Assembly: GCF_039871655.1 (NCBI RefSeq)
Contig: NZ_JBDPLZ010000002.1
Span: 372,001-436,000 of the forward strand
DNA from: Actinocorallia sp039871655
GTDB lineage: Bacteria; Actinomycetota; Actinomycetes; Streptosporangiales; Streptosporangiaceae
Reading direction: 5' to 3'
Length of the DNA stretch: 64,000 bases
The notes beneath the pieces are model-generated. The model had not been told where the DNA came from and did not search any database. It was given only the letters and a program-made list of their open reading frames with translations. Position 1 is the stretch's first letter; every line of letters begins with the position of its first letter. This document shows, in pieces, positions 49,168 to 58,268 of this stretch. The translations under genes and the position numbers were made by a program.

Positions 49168-49632
49168 ATGGTGGATGCGGCGCGGGCGCGCAAGCTCGCC
49201 GACCGGATTCAGCAGATCGTGGCGGAGATGCTGGAGCGGCGGATCAAGGACCCCAGGCTGGGGTTCGTGACGATCACGGACGCCAAGCTGACGAACGATC
49301 TACGGGACGCCACCGTGTTCTACACGGTGTACGGGACGGATGAGGAGAAGGCGGGGACCGCCGCGGCGCTGGAGAGCGCCAAGGGCGTCATCCGCTCGGA
49401 GGTCGGCCGCAAGACCGGGATCCGGCACACCCCGTCCCTGGTGTTCGAGCTGGACGGCGTGATGGAGAACGCCCACCACATCGAGGAGTTGCTGGCCAAG
49501 GCCAAGGAGCAGGACGCCGAGGTGGCGGCCAAGGCGGTGGGCGCCCGGCACGCCGGCGACGCCAACCCCTACAAGGTCGAGGACGAGGACGAGGACGAGG
49601 AGTCCGAAGAGGACGACGAGGACGAGTCGTGA
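49168..49632 (+). CDS. rbfA: 30S ribosome-binding factor A
   Basis: A 154-residue RbfA with the KH-type core ARKLADRIQQIVAEMLERRIKDPRLGFVTITDAKLTNDLRDATVFYTV and a long acidic tail (EDEDEDEESEEDDEDES). It matures the 16S rRNA 5' end region of the 30S subunit. It overlaps truB with GTGA. Confidence 0.96.
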   Translation: MVDAARARKLADRIQQIVAEMLERRIKDPRLGFVTITDAKLTNDLRDATVFYTVYGTDEEKAGTAAALESAKGVIRSEVGRKTGIRHTPSLVFELDGVMENAHHIEELLAKAKEQDAEVAAKAVGARHAGDANPYKVEDEDEDEESEEDDEDES

Positions 49633-50504
49633 GTCCCGTGTCCGGTCTGGTGATCGTCGACAAGCCCGCCGGGTGGACCTCCCACGACGTGGTCGCCCGG
49701 ATGCGCCGCCTGGCGGGCACCCGCAGGGTCGGGCACGCCGGCACCCTGGATCCGATGGCCACCGGGGTGCTGGTGGTCGGGGTGGAGAAGGCGACCAGGC
49801 TGCTGGGGCATCTGGCGCTGACCACGAAGGTCTACGACGGCACGATCCGGCTGGGGGAGAGCACCAGCACCGACGACGCCGAGGGGGAGCCCACCGGGGC
49901 GGTCCCCGCCGGGCACCTGGCGGACGCCGAGATCGTCGACGCGGCCAAGACGCTCACCGGCGAGATCATGCAGGTGCCGCCCCAGGTCAGCGCGATCAAG
50001 GTGAACGGGGAGCGGGCCTACAAGAGGGCCAGGCAGGGCGAGGAGGTCGCGCTGAAGGCCCGGCCGGTGACCGTCCACGGCCTGGACGTCCTGGAGATCC
50101 GCCGGACCGGCGACGTCGTGGACGTGGACGTCTCGGTGACGTGCTCGTCCGGCACCTACATCCGGTCGCTCGCCCGGGATCTGGGCGGGGCGCTGGGCGT
50201 CGGCGGGCATCTGACGGCGCTGCGCCGCACCGCGGTGGGGCCCTACCGGCTCGATCAGGCCCGGACCCTGGAGCAGCTCGCGGAGGACTGCGTGATCCTG
50301 CCCATGGCGGAGGCGGTGGCGGCGGCCTTTCCGCGCCGTGACGTCACCGAGGAGGAGGCGCGGCTGGTGGCCCACGGCGGCCGTCTGCGCGCGCTGGGGC
50401 TCGGCGAGGGTCCGATAGGGGTGTTCGGCCCGGACGGCGCGCTGCTGTCGCTGGTGGAGGAGAAGGGCTCCCAGGCCCGGCCGCTCGCGGTGTTCGTCTC
50501 CTGA
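49629..50504 (+). CDS. truB: tRNA pseudouridine(55) synthase
   Basis: A 291-residue TruB. The catalytic aspartate is in GHAGTLDPMATGVLVVGV, with VYDGTIRLGESTSTDDAEGE following, and a C-terminal PUA-like part (EEEARLVAHGGRLRALGLGEG). It makes psi55 in tRNA T-loops. GTG 49629. Confidence 0.96.
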   Translation: MSPVSGLVIVDKPAGWTSHDVVARMRRLAGTRRVGHAGTLDPMATGVLVVGVEKATRLLGHLALTTKVYDGTIRLGESTSTDDAEGEPTGAVPAGHLADAEIVDAAKTLTGEIMQVPPQVSAIKVNGERAYKRARQGEEVALKARPVTVHGLDVLEIRRTGDVVDVDVSVTCSSGTYIRSLARDLGGALGVGGHLTALRRTAVGPYRLDQARTLEQLAEDCVILPMAEAVAAAFPRRDVTEEEARLVAHGGRLRALGLGEGPIGVFGPDGALLSLVEEKGSQARPLAVFVS

Positions 50505-50558
50505 AGCGGGACTCGCCGTGAACATCATCACCTTCCGGCGGCAACCTACGATGCCGTA

Positions 50559-50576
50559 ACCTACGGATACGTAGGT
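50559..50576. promoter_or_regulatory. inverted repeat before the TrhA gene
   Basis: ACCTACG-GATA-CGTAGGT is a perfect 7-bp repeat 17 bp upstream of the ATG, with a third half-site AACCTACG at 50543-50550. Spacing and form resemble a TetR- or MarR-type operator. No regulator gene is adjacent. Confidence 0.55.
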
Positions 50577-50593
50577 AAGGGGTGGAGGAAGTC

Positions 50594-51259
50594 ATGGTCT
50601 CGACGCTGGAACGGGTCATCGAGACGCCGCTGAAGCCGCGGCTGCGCGGATGGCTGCATCTGGGGGCCTTCCCCGCGGCGCTGATCGGCGGGCTGGTGCT
50701 GGTGACCTTCGGGCCGACCCTGCAGGCCAGGATCGGCTCGGCGGTCTACGCCGTCACCTCGGGGCTGCTCTTCGGCATCTCGGCGACCTACCACCGCAAT
50801 CAGTTCGGGCCCAGGGGAGAGGCGGCGATGCGCCGCTTCGACCACGCGAACATCTACCTGATCATCGCGGGCACGTACACGCCGTTCGCGCTGCTGGCGC
50901 TGGAGGGCGCCACCCGGACGCTGATCCTGACCGGGGTGTGGGCCGGCGCGCTCGCGGGGGTGGTCTTCAAGACGGTCTGGCTGTCGGCGCCGCGCTGGCT
51001 GTCGACCGCCTGCTACATCGGCCTGGGTTGGGTGGCGGTGCTGGCGCTGCCCCAGTTCTACGCCGGGGCGGGCCTGACCGCGCTCATCCTGATCGCGGTC
51101 GGCGGCGCCCTCTACAGCGCCGGAGGCGTGATCTACGCCATGAAGCGGCCCGACCCCTCGCCCCGGTGGTTCGGGTTCCACGAGGTCTTCCACGCCTTCA
51201 CGCTGGCGGCCTATGTGTGCCAGTACGTGGCGGTCTCCCTGGTGGTCTACCGGGCGTGA
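50594..51259 (+). CDS. hemolysin III/TrhA family membrane protein
   Basis: A 221-residue seven-helix protein of the PAQR-like hemolysin III family. Typical motifs: SATYHRNQFGPRGEAAMRRFDHANIYLIIAGTYTPFALLAL and the C-terminal FGFHEVFHAFTLAAYVCQYVAV, with the conserved His/Asp residues of a metal site. ATG 50594 follows GGAGGAAG. The operator-like repeat upstream suggests regulated expression. Confidence 0.92.
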   Translation: MVSTLERVIETPLKPRLRGWLHLGAFPAALIGGLVLVTFGPTLQARIGSAVYAVTSGLLFGISATYHRNQFGPRGEAAMRRFDHANIYLIIAGTYTPFALLALEGATRTLILTGVWAGALAGVVFKTVWLSAPRWLSTACYIGLGWVAVLALPQFYAGAGLTALILIAVGGALYSAGGVIYAMKRPDPSPRWFGFHEVFHAFTLAAYVCQYVAVSLVVYRA

Positions 51260-51396
51260 GGGCGGTGGGGCCCCGTTTGCTACCCACGAGTAGAGTCGGT
51301 GCAACGGGGGTGCGGCGTGCATGCCGCCGCCCCGGGCATGGCAGTCTTGTCCCGGGTAGGGCCACGGATGGGCTCACGAAGCTAGGGAGCGAGTAG

Positions 51397-52338
51397 GTGC
51401 GGCGTTGGTACGGCCTCGATGAGGTGCCCCGGGACTGGGGCAGGTCGGTCGTCACCATCGGGGTGTTCGACGGTGTCCACCGCGGCCACCAGAAGGTCGT
51501 CGGCCGGGCCGTGGAACTCGCCGCCGAACTGGGACTCCCCTGCGTGGTGATCACTTTCGACCCGCATCCGGACGAAGTGGTGCGGCCGGGCAGTCACCCG
51601 CCGCTGCTGTCGTCGGGCGCCCGGCGGCCCGAGCTGCTGGCCGAGCTGGGCACGGACGCGATCATGGTGGTGCCCTTCACCCTGGAGCTGTCCCGGATGG
51701 GGCCGGACGAGTTCGTCCAGTCCGTGCTGGTGGACCGCCTGCACGCCGCCCGGGTGATCGTGGGGGAGGACTTCCGCTTCGGCCACCGGGCCAAGGGGGA
51801 CGTCGCCCTGCTGCGGGAGCTGGGCGAGAAGTACGACTTCACGGCAGAGGGGGTTCCGCTGGTGGCCGACGGCGACACCATCTCCTCCACCGCCATCCGG
51901 GCCAGGCTGGCCGAGGGCGCGGTCGAGGAGGCGGCGCACCTGCTGGGGCGTCCGCACCGGGTCGAGGGCATCGTGGTGCGCGGGCACCAGCGCGGCCGGG
52001 CCCTGGGCTTCCCCACCGCCAACGTGGAGTCGCTGCCGCACACGGCGGTCCCCGCCGACGGCGTGTACGCCGGCTACCTGGTCTGCGACTCCGAACGCTA
52101 CCCGGACGTGCGCTGGCCCGCCGCGATCTCCGTCGGCACCAACCCCACCTTCGAGGGCGTGACCCGGACGGTGGAGGCCTACGCGCTGGACCGGGACGAT
52201 CTGGACCTGTACGGCGAGCACGTCGCGGTCGACTTCGTCAGCAGGATCCGGGGCATGGTCAAGTTCGACTCCATCGAGGACCTCATCGCCGAGATGGAGC
52301 GCGACGTGGCCCGCGCGCGCGAAGTGACGCGGGTCTAG
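51397..52338 (+). CDS. ribF: bifunctional riboflavin kinase/FAD synthetase
   Basis: A 313-residue RibF: N-terminal nucleotidyltransferase part (VTIGVFDGVHRGHQKVVGRAVELA, DFRFGHRAKGD) and C-terminal riboflavin kinase (GRALGFPTANV, DGVYAGYLVCDSERYPDV). It forms FMN and FAD. GTG 51397 with TAGGGAG upstream. A hairpin and the rpsO leader follow. Confidence 0.96.
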   Translation: MRRWYGLDEVPRDWGRSVVTIGVFDGVHRGHQKVVGRAVELAAELGLPCVVITFDPHPDEVVRPGSHPPLLSSGARRPELLAELGTDAIMVVPFTLELSRMGPDEFVQSVLVDRLHAARVIVGEDFRFGHRAKGDVALLRELGEKYDFTAEGVPLVADGDTISSTAIRARLAEGAVEEAAHLLGRPHRVEGIVVRGHQRGRALGFPTANVESLPHTAVPADGVYAGYLVCDSERYPDVRWPAAISVGTNPTFEGVTRTVEAYALDRDDLDLYGEHVAVDFVSRIRGMVKFDSIEDLIAEMERDVARAREVTRV

Positions 52339-52362
52339 AATCGCCGTGATACGGTAAGTAGT

Positions 52363-52384
52363 CATCGGGATTTTCGTCCCGGTG
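52363..52384 (+). terminator. hairpin between ribF and rpsO
   Basis: CATCGGGA, loop TTTTCG, TCCCGGTG: an 8-bp stem with one G-U pair, 24 bp past ribF. It may end ribF transcripts or be part of the rpsO leader, which is often autoregulatory; the sequence cannot distinguish them. Confidence 0.5.
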
Positions 52385-52506
52385 CGTTGTCCGCTGCTCC
52401 CTCATGGTGGCGGGCGAGTGCCCGAACCCGGCACGGGGTCGGCACGATTCACTGAACGCACTCTGCGGCTGCGGCTGCGGGTGTCGAGCAAAATCTAAGG
52501 AGTCAC

Positions 52507-52776
52507 GTGTCCCTGGACACCGCCGTCAAGAACCAGATCATCGCCGAGTATGCGACCACTGAGGGTGACACCGGATCCCCGGAGGTCCAGGTCGCGCTGC
52601 TGACCCGGCGGATCAACGATCTGACCGAGCACCTCAAGGCGCACAAGCACGACCACCACAGCCGCCGCGGCCTGCTCCTGCTGGTCGGCCGTCGTCGTCG
52701 GCTGCTGAAGTACCTGCAGAACAAGGACATCAGCCGCTACCGCCAGCTGATCGAGCGCCTCGGTCTGCGCCGCTAG
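52507..52776 (+). CDS. rpsO: 30S ribosomal protein S15
   Basis: The 89-residue S15: IIAEYATTEGDTGSPEVQVALLTRRINDLTEHLKAHKHDHHSRRGLLLLVGRRRRLLKYLQNKD is the full family sequence. GTG 52507 with AAGGAG upstream. It is preceded by 168 nt without a gene and followed by a strong terminator. Confidence 0.98.
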   Translation: MSLDTAVKNQIIAEYATTEGDTGSPEVQVALLTRRINDLTEHLKAHKHDHHSRRGLLLLVGRRRRLLKYLQNKDISRYRQLIERLGLRR

Positions 52777-52785
52777 CACCCACGT

Positions 52786-52819
52786 GAGGGAGTGATCCAC
52801 AGCCGAGGATCACTCCCTC
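52786..52819 (+). terminator. terminator after rpsO
   Basis: GAGGGAGTGATCC, 8-nt loop, GGATCACTCCCTC: a 13-bp perfect stem starting ten bases past the stop. Confidence 0.92.
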
Positions 52820-52985
52820 TCGCATAATCGAAGAACAAGCCCGCGAACGCCTCCTCAGGCCTTCGAGGGCCGGTCCTCGGTAGTGGCCACCGGATCACGG
52901 CGATCCGCGGGCTTCGATCGAAGACCGGCAAGGATCTCGAGCGAGAGATGCGGGAGCGGGGAACTACGGAACCTGGAGGTTTCCC

Positions 52986-55331
52986 GTGTCCGATGCCATT
53001 CGCATCGATGGAGCGCACAGCTCCGAAGCCGTCATCGACAACGGCTCGTTCGGCGTACGCAAGGTCCGGTTCGAGACCGGCCGGCTCGCGCGCCAGGCGG
53101 CGGGTTCGGCCGTCGTCTACCTGGACGACGAGACCATGATCCTCTCCGCGACCACCGCGTCCAAGCGGCCCAAGGAGAACCTGGACTTCTTCCCCCTGAC
53201 GGTCGACGTCGAGGAGCGGATGTACGCCGCGGGCCGCATCCCCGGCTCGTTCTTCCGCCGCGAGGGCCGCCCGTCGGAGGACGCCGTCCTCACCTGCCGG
53301 CTCATCGACCGGCCGCTGCGCCCGTCCTTCGTCAAGGGCCTGCGCAACGAGATCCAGGTCGTGGTGACGGTCATGTCGCTGCACCCCGACCACCTGTACG
53401 ACGTGGCGGCCATCAACGCCGCCTCCATGTCCACCCAGCTGGCGGGCCTGCCGTTCTCCGGCCCGATCGGCGGCGTGCGCGTCGCCCTGATCGACGGCCA
53501 GTGGGTGGCCTTCCCCACCCACCCCGAGCTGGAGCGGGCCACCTTCGACATGGTCGTGGCGGGCCGCACGCTGCCCGACGGCGATGTCGCGATCATGATG
53601 GTGGAGGCCGAGTCCACCACCTCCACGCTCGGCCTGGTGGCCGAGGGCGCGGTCGGCCCCAACGAGGAGAGCGTCGCCCAGGGCCTGGAGGCGGCCAAGC
53701 CGTTCATCAAGGAACTGTGCCGCGCCCAGGCCGAGCTGGCCCAGATCGCCGCCAAGGAGACCGCCGAGTACCCGGTCTTCCTGGACTACGAGGACGACGT
53801 CCTGGAGGCCGTGTCGGCCACCGCGACCGAGGAGCTGAGCCAGGCGCTGACCATCGCCGGCAAGCAGGAGCGGGAGGAGCGGCTCTCGCAGATCCAGGCC
53901 GAGACCGCCGAGAAGCTCGCCGAGCGGTTCGAGGGCCGGGAGAAGGAGATCCCCGCCGCCCTGCGCGCGCTCACCAAGAAGCTCATCCGCGAGCGGATCA
54001 TCCGCGACGGGGTGCGCATCGACGGCCGCGGCGTCAAGGACATCCGCCAGCTGTCGGCCGAGGCCCACGTGGTCCCGCGGGTGCACGGCTCGGCGCTGTT
54101 CGAGCGCGGCGAGACCCAGATCCTGGGCATCACCACGCTGAACATGCTCCGCATGGAGCAGACGATCGACACGCTGAACCCCGAGCGCACCAAGCGCTAC
54201 ATGCACAACTACAACTTCCCGCCGTACTCGGTCGGTGAGACCGGCCGGGTCGGTTCGCCCAAGCGCCGCGAGATCGGCCACGGCGCGCTGGCCGAGCGGG
54301 CGCTGCTGCCGGTGCTGCCCACCCGCGAGGAGTTCCCCTACGCCATCCGTCAGGTCTCCGAGGCGCTGGGCTCCAACGGCTCGACCTCGATGGGCTCGGT
54401 CTGCGCGTCCACGATGTCGCTGCTGGACGCGGGCGTGCCGCTGAAGGCGCCGGTCGCGGGCATCGCGATGGGCCTCATCCACGAGGGCGGCGAGTACGTC
54501 ACGCTGACCGACATCCTGGGCGCCGAGGACGCGTTCGGCGACATGGACTTCAAGGTCGCCGGCACCCGGGAGCTCATCACCGCGCTGCAGCTCGACACCA
54601 AGCTCGACGGCATCCCCGCCGAGGTGCTCGCCGCCGCGCTGCGCCAGGCCCGCGGGGCCCGGCTGGCGATCCTGGACGTCATGCAGGACGCCATCGAGGG
54701 CGCCGGCGAGATGAGCGAGTACGCGCCGCGGATCATCACCATCAAGGTCCCGGTCGACAAGATCGGCGAGGTCATCGGCCCGAAGGGCAAGATGATCAAC
54801 TCGATCCAGGCGGACACCGGCGCCGAGATCACCATCGAGGACGACGGCACCATCTACGTCGGCGCGACCAACGGCCCCTCCGCCGAGGCCGCGCGTCAGG
54901 CGATCAACTCGATCGCCAACCCGCACATGCCGGAGACCGGCGAGCGCTACCTGGGCACGGTCGTCAAGGTGACCACCTTCGGCGCGTTCGTCTCCCTCAT
55001 GCCGGGCAAGGACGGCCTGCTGCACGTCTCGCAGCTGCGCAAGCTCCACGGCGGCGTCCGGATCGAGAACGTCGAGGACTTCATCAAGGTCGGCGAGAAG
55101 ATCCAGGTCGAGGTGAGCGAGATCGACCCGCGCGGCAAGCTCTCGCTGGTCCCGGTCGAGGTCATCGAGAAGGAGGCCGCCGCTGCCGCCGAGGGCGACG
55201 GCGAGGTTCCCGCCGAGGGCGAGGCCGCGTCGGGCGAGGAGCGCTCGGAGCGGCCTCGGCGCACCCGGACCAGGCGTCCGGCGTCCGACCGCGGCGACCG
55301 CGGCGGGGACCGGGCCGACCGCAACTCCTGA
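52986..55331 (+). CDS. pnp: polynucleotide phosphorylase
   Basis: A 781-residue PNPase: two RNase PH domains (residues 15-150 and 335-560 about, with SKRPKENLDFFPLTVD and RGVKDIRQLSAEAH, HNYNFPPYSVGETG), the helical linker, KH domain (GEVIGPKGKMINSIQADTGAEI) and S1 domain (GTVVKVTTFGAFVSLMPGKDGLLHVSQL). The Arg/Glu-rich tail is usual in actinobacteria. GTG 52986 has GGAGG upstream. It phosphorolyses RNA and in actinomycetes also adds 3' tails. Confidence 0.97.
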   Translation: MSDAIRIDGAHSSEAVIDNGSFGVRKVRFETGRLARQAAGSAVVYLDDETMILSATTASKRPKENLDFFPLTVDVEERMYAAGRIPGSFFRREGRPSEDAVLTCRLIDRPLRPSFVKGLRNEIQVVVTVMSLHPDHLYDVAAINAASMSTQLAGLPFSGPIGGVRVALIDGQWVAFPTHPELERATFDMVVAGRTLPDGDVAIMMVEAESTTSTLGLVAEGAVGPNEESVAQGLEAAKPFIKELCRAQAELAQIAAKETAEYPVFLDYEDDVLEAVSATATEELSQALTIAGKQEREERLSQIQAETAEKLAERFEGREKEIPAALRALTKKLIRERIIRDGVRIDGRGVKDIRQLSAEAHVVPRVHGSALFERGETQILGITTLNMLRMEQTIDTLNPERTKRYMHNYNFPPYSVGETGRVGSPKRREIGHGALAERALLPVLPTREEFPYAIRQVSEALGSNGSTSMGSVCASTMSLLDAGVPLKAPVAGIAMGLIHEGGEYVTLTDILGAEDAFGDMDFKVAGTRELITALQLDTKLDGIPAEVLAAALRQARGARLAILDVMQDAIEGAGEMSEYAPRIITIKVPVDKIGEVIGPKGKMINSIQADTGAEITIEDDGTIYVGATNGPSAEAARQAINSIANPHMPETGERYLGTVVKVTTFGAFVSLMPGKDGLLHVSQLRKLHGGVRIENVEDFIKVGEKIQVEVSEIDPRGKLSLVPVEVIEKEAAAAAEGDGEVPAEGEAASGEERSERPRRTRTRRPASDRGDRGGDRADRNS

Positions 55332-55340
55332 AACACCATG

Positions 55341-55384
55341 GCGACCGGCCGGCCCCTCCCTCGTGGTGCGGGCCGGTCGGTCGC
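55341..55384 (+). terminator. hairpin between pnp and the M16 peptidase gene
   Basis: GCGACCGGCCGGCCC and GGGCCGGTCGGTCGC form a 15-bp stem with one G-U pair around a 14-nt loop, ten bases past the pnp stop. Confidence 0.75.
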
Positions 55385-55421
55385 CGCGTCAATACGCCGA
55401 GACCGTGAAGAGAGAGACCCA

Positions 55422-56771
55422 GTGACCATGTCGGGAGAGGCCGGGATCACCGCCGCGGAGCAGGAGCCCGGAAGCACCGTCACCCTCTACCCGGGGGTCG
55501 ATGGAGTGGGGACCGTACGGCGTACCGTGCTGCCGGGCGGGCTGAGGGTGGTCACCGAGACCATGCCGACGGTGCGTTCGGTCGCGTTCGGCATCTGGGC
55601 CGGGATCGGCTCGCGGGACGAGGACCTCGTCGACGCCGGGGCCACCCACTATCTGGAGCACCTGCTGTTCAAGGGCACCGCCCGGCGCAGCGCGCTCGAC
55701 ATCTCCGCCACGATGGACGCGGTCGGCGGCGACCTCAACGCCTTCACCGCCAAGGAGTACACCTGCTACTACGCGCGGGTGCTCGACAGCGACCTGCCGC
55801 TGGCGGTGGACGTCGTCTCGGACATGGTCACCTCCTCGCTGATCGAGGAGGCCGACGTGGAGGCCGAGCGCGGGGTCATCCTGGAGGAGATCTCGATGCG
55901 GGACGACGACCCGTCGGACCTCATCCACGACGAGTTCTCCATCGCGATGTACGGGGACGCGCCCCTGGGCCGGCCGATCCTCGGCACGGTCGACACCATC
56001 AACTCGCTGCGCCGTGACGGCATCGCGCGGTACTACCACTCGCACTACCGGGCGCCGAACCTCGTCGTCGCGGTCGCCGGCAACGTCGACCACCACCGGG
56101 TCGTCGAACTGGTGGGACGGGCGTTCTCTACGCATCTGAGCGGGTCGTCGGAGCGTCCGGCCCCGCCGCGTCTCGGCGGGGAGGCCACGCCGACGCTGGG
56201 CGGCGGCGCCCGGCTGATCGTGGACGACACCGAGCAGGCGCACCTGGTGCTGGGCGTGCCGGCCCTGGCCCGCCACGACGAGCGCAGGTTCGCGCTGGGG
56301 GTGTTCAACGCCGCGTTCGGCGGCGGCATGTCGTCGCGGCTGTTCCAGGAGATCCGGGAGAAGCGCGGGCTGGCCTACTCGGTCTACAGCTACACCTCCC
56401 AGCACTGCGACACCGGCTCGTTCGGCCTGTACGCGGGCTGCCAGCCGGCCAAGGTGGACGAGGTGCTGAAGATCTGCCAGGAGGAGTTCGCCAAGGCCGC
56501 CACACGCGGTCTGACCGCCGAGGAGCTGGACCGGGGCAAGGGCCAGCTGCGCGGCTCCACGGTGCTGGGCCTGGAGGACACCGGGTCGCGGATGAGCCGG
56601 ATCGGCAAGAGCGAGCTGGTCTACGAGTCGTTGCTGTCGGTGGACGAGGTGCTGGCCCGCATCGACGCGGTGAGCCTGGACGAGGTCAACACGCTGGCGC
56701 GGGGGCTGCTGGAGCAGCGGCCGACGCTGACGATCATCGGTCCGTTCGAGGACCGGGAGTTCACCGTCTGA
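55422..56771 (+). CDS. M16 family zinc peptidase
   Basis: A 449-residue peptidase of the pitrilysin/MPP class. The inverted zinc motif HYLEH (HxxEH) appears in THYLEHLLFKG, with the downstream glutamate in EAERGVILEEISM; the C-terminal homologous domain (FGGGMSSRLFQEIREKRGLAYSVYSY) is complete. GTG 55422 and ATG 55428 are both possible starts. It follows pnp in most actinomycetes. Substrate unknown. Confidence 0.93.
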   Translation: MTMSGEAGITAAEQEPGSTVTLYPGVDGVGTVRRTVLPGGLRVVTETMPTVRSVAFGIWAGIGSRDEDLVDAGATHYLEHLLFKGTARRSALDISATMDAVGGDLNAFTAKEYTCYYARVLDSDLPLAVDVVSDMVTSSLIEEADVEAERGVILEEISMRDDDPSDLIHDEFSIAMYGDAPLGRPILGTVDTINSLRRDGIARYYHSHYRAPNLVVAVAGNVDHHRVVELVGRAFSTHLSGSSERPAPPRLGGEATPTLGGGARLIVDDTEQAHLVLGVPALARHDERRFALGVFNAAFGGGMSSRLFQEIREKRGLAYSVYSYTSQHCDTGSFGLYAGCQPAKVDEVLKICQEEFAKAATRGLTAEELDRGKGQLRGSTVLGLEDTGSRMSRIGKSELVYESLLSVDEVLARIDAVSLDEVNTLARGLLEQRPTLTIIGPFEDREFTV

Positions 56772-56804
56772 GCCGCTCCGGGCGGGAGCGGCCGGAGCGC
56801 GAAA

Positions 56805-56843
56805 GAAAGAGGACCGGGTCGGCGCGTGACCCGGTCCTCTTTC
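56805..56843 (+). terminator. terminator after the M16 gene
   Basis: GAAAGAGGACCGGGTC, 7-nt loop, GACCCGGTCCTCTTTC: a 16-bp perfect stem about 30 nt past the stop and 94 nt before dapB. Confidence 0.93.
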
Positions 56844-56936
56844 AGTGTGCCCTGTCCCGGGCCCCGGGGTGAAGAAATCTCATGTTTTGCTTCCGCGATA
56901 GGCTTTCGAACGCGTGAGACGTCGGGAGGAACTGAA

Positions 56937-57677
56937 GTGATCAAGGTCGGAGTGCTGGGCGGCCGGGGCCGGATGGGCGCGGAGGTCTGCCGCGCCGTCG
57001 AGGGCGCCCAGGACATGGAGCTCGTCGCCGTGGTCGACCAGGGGGACTCCCTGGAGGCGCTCAAGCAGGCGTCCGTCGTGGTGGACTTCACCCACCCCGG
57101 CGTGGTGATGGACAACCTCCGCTTCCTGATCGGGCACGGGATCCACGCGGTCGTCGGCACCAGCGGCTTCGAGCCCGAGCGGGTCGAGCGGGTGCGGGCC
57201 TGGCAGCGGGAGACCCCGGGCGCCAAGGTGCTGATCGCGCCCAACTTCGGCGTCGGCGCGGTGCTGATGATGCACTTCGCGCAGAAGGCGGCCCCGTTCT
57301 TCGAGTCCGTGGAGATCATCGAGCTGCACCACCCCAACAAGCTGGACGCGCCCAGCGGCACCGCCTACCGGACGGCCGAGCTGATCGCCGAGGCCCGGCG
57401 CGAGGCCGGGGTTCCGGCCTCCCCGGACGCCACCGCCAGCGAGCTGGAGGGGGCGCGCGGAACGAGCGTGCAGGACGTGCGCGTCCACTCGGTGCGGCTC
57501 TCCGGGCTCATCGCCCACCAGGAGGTGCTGCTCGGAGGGCACGGCGAGGTCTTCACCATCCGCCACGACTCGATGAACCGCGAGTCGTTCATGCCCGGCG
57601 TCCTGCTGGGCGTGCGCAAGGTCGCGGACCTGCCCGAACCCCTGGTGCTCGGCCTCGAACCGCTACTGGGCCTGTGA
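56937..57677 (+). CDS. dapB: 4-hydroxy-tetrahydrodipicolinate reductase
   Basis: A 246-residue DapB, second committed enzyme of the diaminopimelate/lysine route. NAD(P) motif KVGVLGGRGRMGAEVCRAV, catalytic loop ELHHPNKLDAPSGTA with the paired histidines and K, and GARGTSVQDVRVHSVRLSGLIAHQEVLLGG. GTG 56937 with GGGAGGA upstream. It overlaps the next gene (GTGA). Confidence 0.96.
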   Translation: MIKVGVLGGRGRMGAEVCRAVEGAQDMELVAVVDQGDSLEALKQASVVVDFTHPGVVMDNLRFLIGHGIHAVVGTSGFEPERVERVRAWQRETPGAKVLIAPNFGVGAVLMMHFAQKAAPFFESVEIIELHHPNKLDAPSGTAYRTAELIAEARREAGVPASPDATASELEGARGTSVQDVRVHSVRLSGLIAHQEVLLGGHGEVFTIRHDSMNRESFMPGVLLGVRKVADLPEPLVLGLEPLLGL

Positions 57678-58252
57678 TCTTCATCGGGGAGCCCTGGGAC
57701 TTCCTCGGCGAGTCCGAGGCGGTGGACTTCGAGCACCCCTCGATCCAGGCGCTCAGCTCCCGCTTCCCCGACGGGGACCTGGAGTACGCGCGGGCCGCGT
57801 TCGACTTCGTCCGCGACGAGGTCGCGCATTCCGTGGACGCCTCGGACCTCCGGGTGCCCTGGCGGGCCTCGGACGTCCTGGAGCAGGGCACCGGCCTGTG
57901 CTACGCCAAGTGCCACCTGTACGTGGCGCTGCTGCGCCTCGCGGGCATCCCGTCGGGGTTCTGCTACCAGCGGCTGGCCGACGGGGACGGGTTCGTCCTG
58001 CACGGCCTCGCCGCCGTGCAGGTGGGCGACGACAGATGGGTGCGGCTCGATCCGCGCGGCGACCGTCCGGGCCTGCGCACCTGGTTCTCCGCCGAGGAGG
58101 ACATCACCGCCTTCCACGTCGACCCGGCCGCCGGGGAGGCCGACTACCCCGAGGTCTACGCCCAGCCCCCGGAGAAGGTCCTCAGGGCCCTGCGGGAGGC
58201 CGAGGACCGCGCCGTCCTCTGCTCGGGCGGCCTGCCCTCCGAGCTTCCCTGA
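57674..58252 (+). CDS. transglutaminase-like cysteine protein
   Basis: A 192-residue protein with a transglutaminase-like core: C76 in QGTGLCYAKCHLYVALLRLAGIPSGFCYQ, H115 in FVLHGLAAVQV and D125 in RWVRLDPRG correspond to the Cys-His-Asp triad. It could be an active peptidase or a degenerate binding domain. It is translationally coupled to dapB, which suggests a cell-wall or peptide link, though this is inference. Confidence 0.85.
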   Translation: MIFIGEPWDFLGESEAVDFEHPSIQALSSRFPDGDLEYARAAFDFVRDEVAHSVDASDLRVPWRASDVLEQGTGLCYAKCHLYVALLRLAGIPSGFCYQRLADGDGFVLHGLAAVQVGDDRWVRLDPRGDRPGLRTWFSAEEDITAFHVDPAAGEADYPEVYAQPPEKVLRALREAEDRAVLCSGGLPSELP

Positions 58253-58268
58253 GGCTTTCGCGGGCGGT

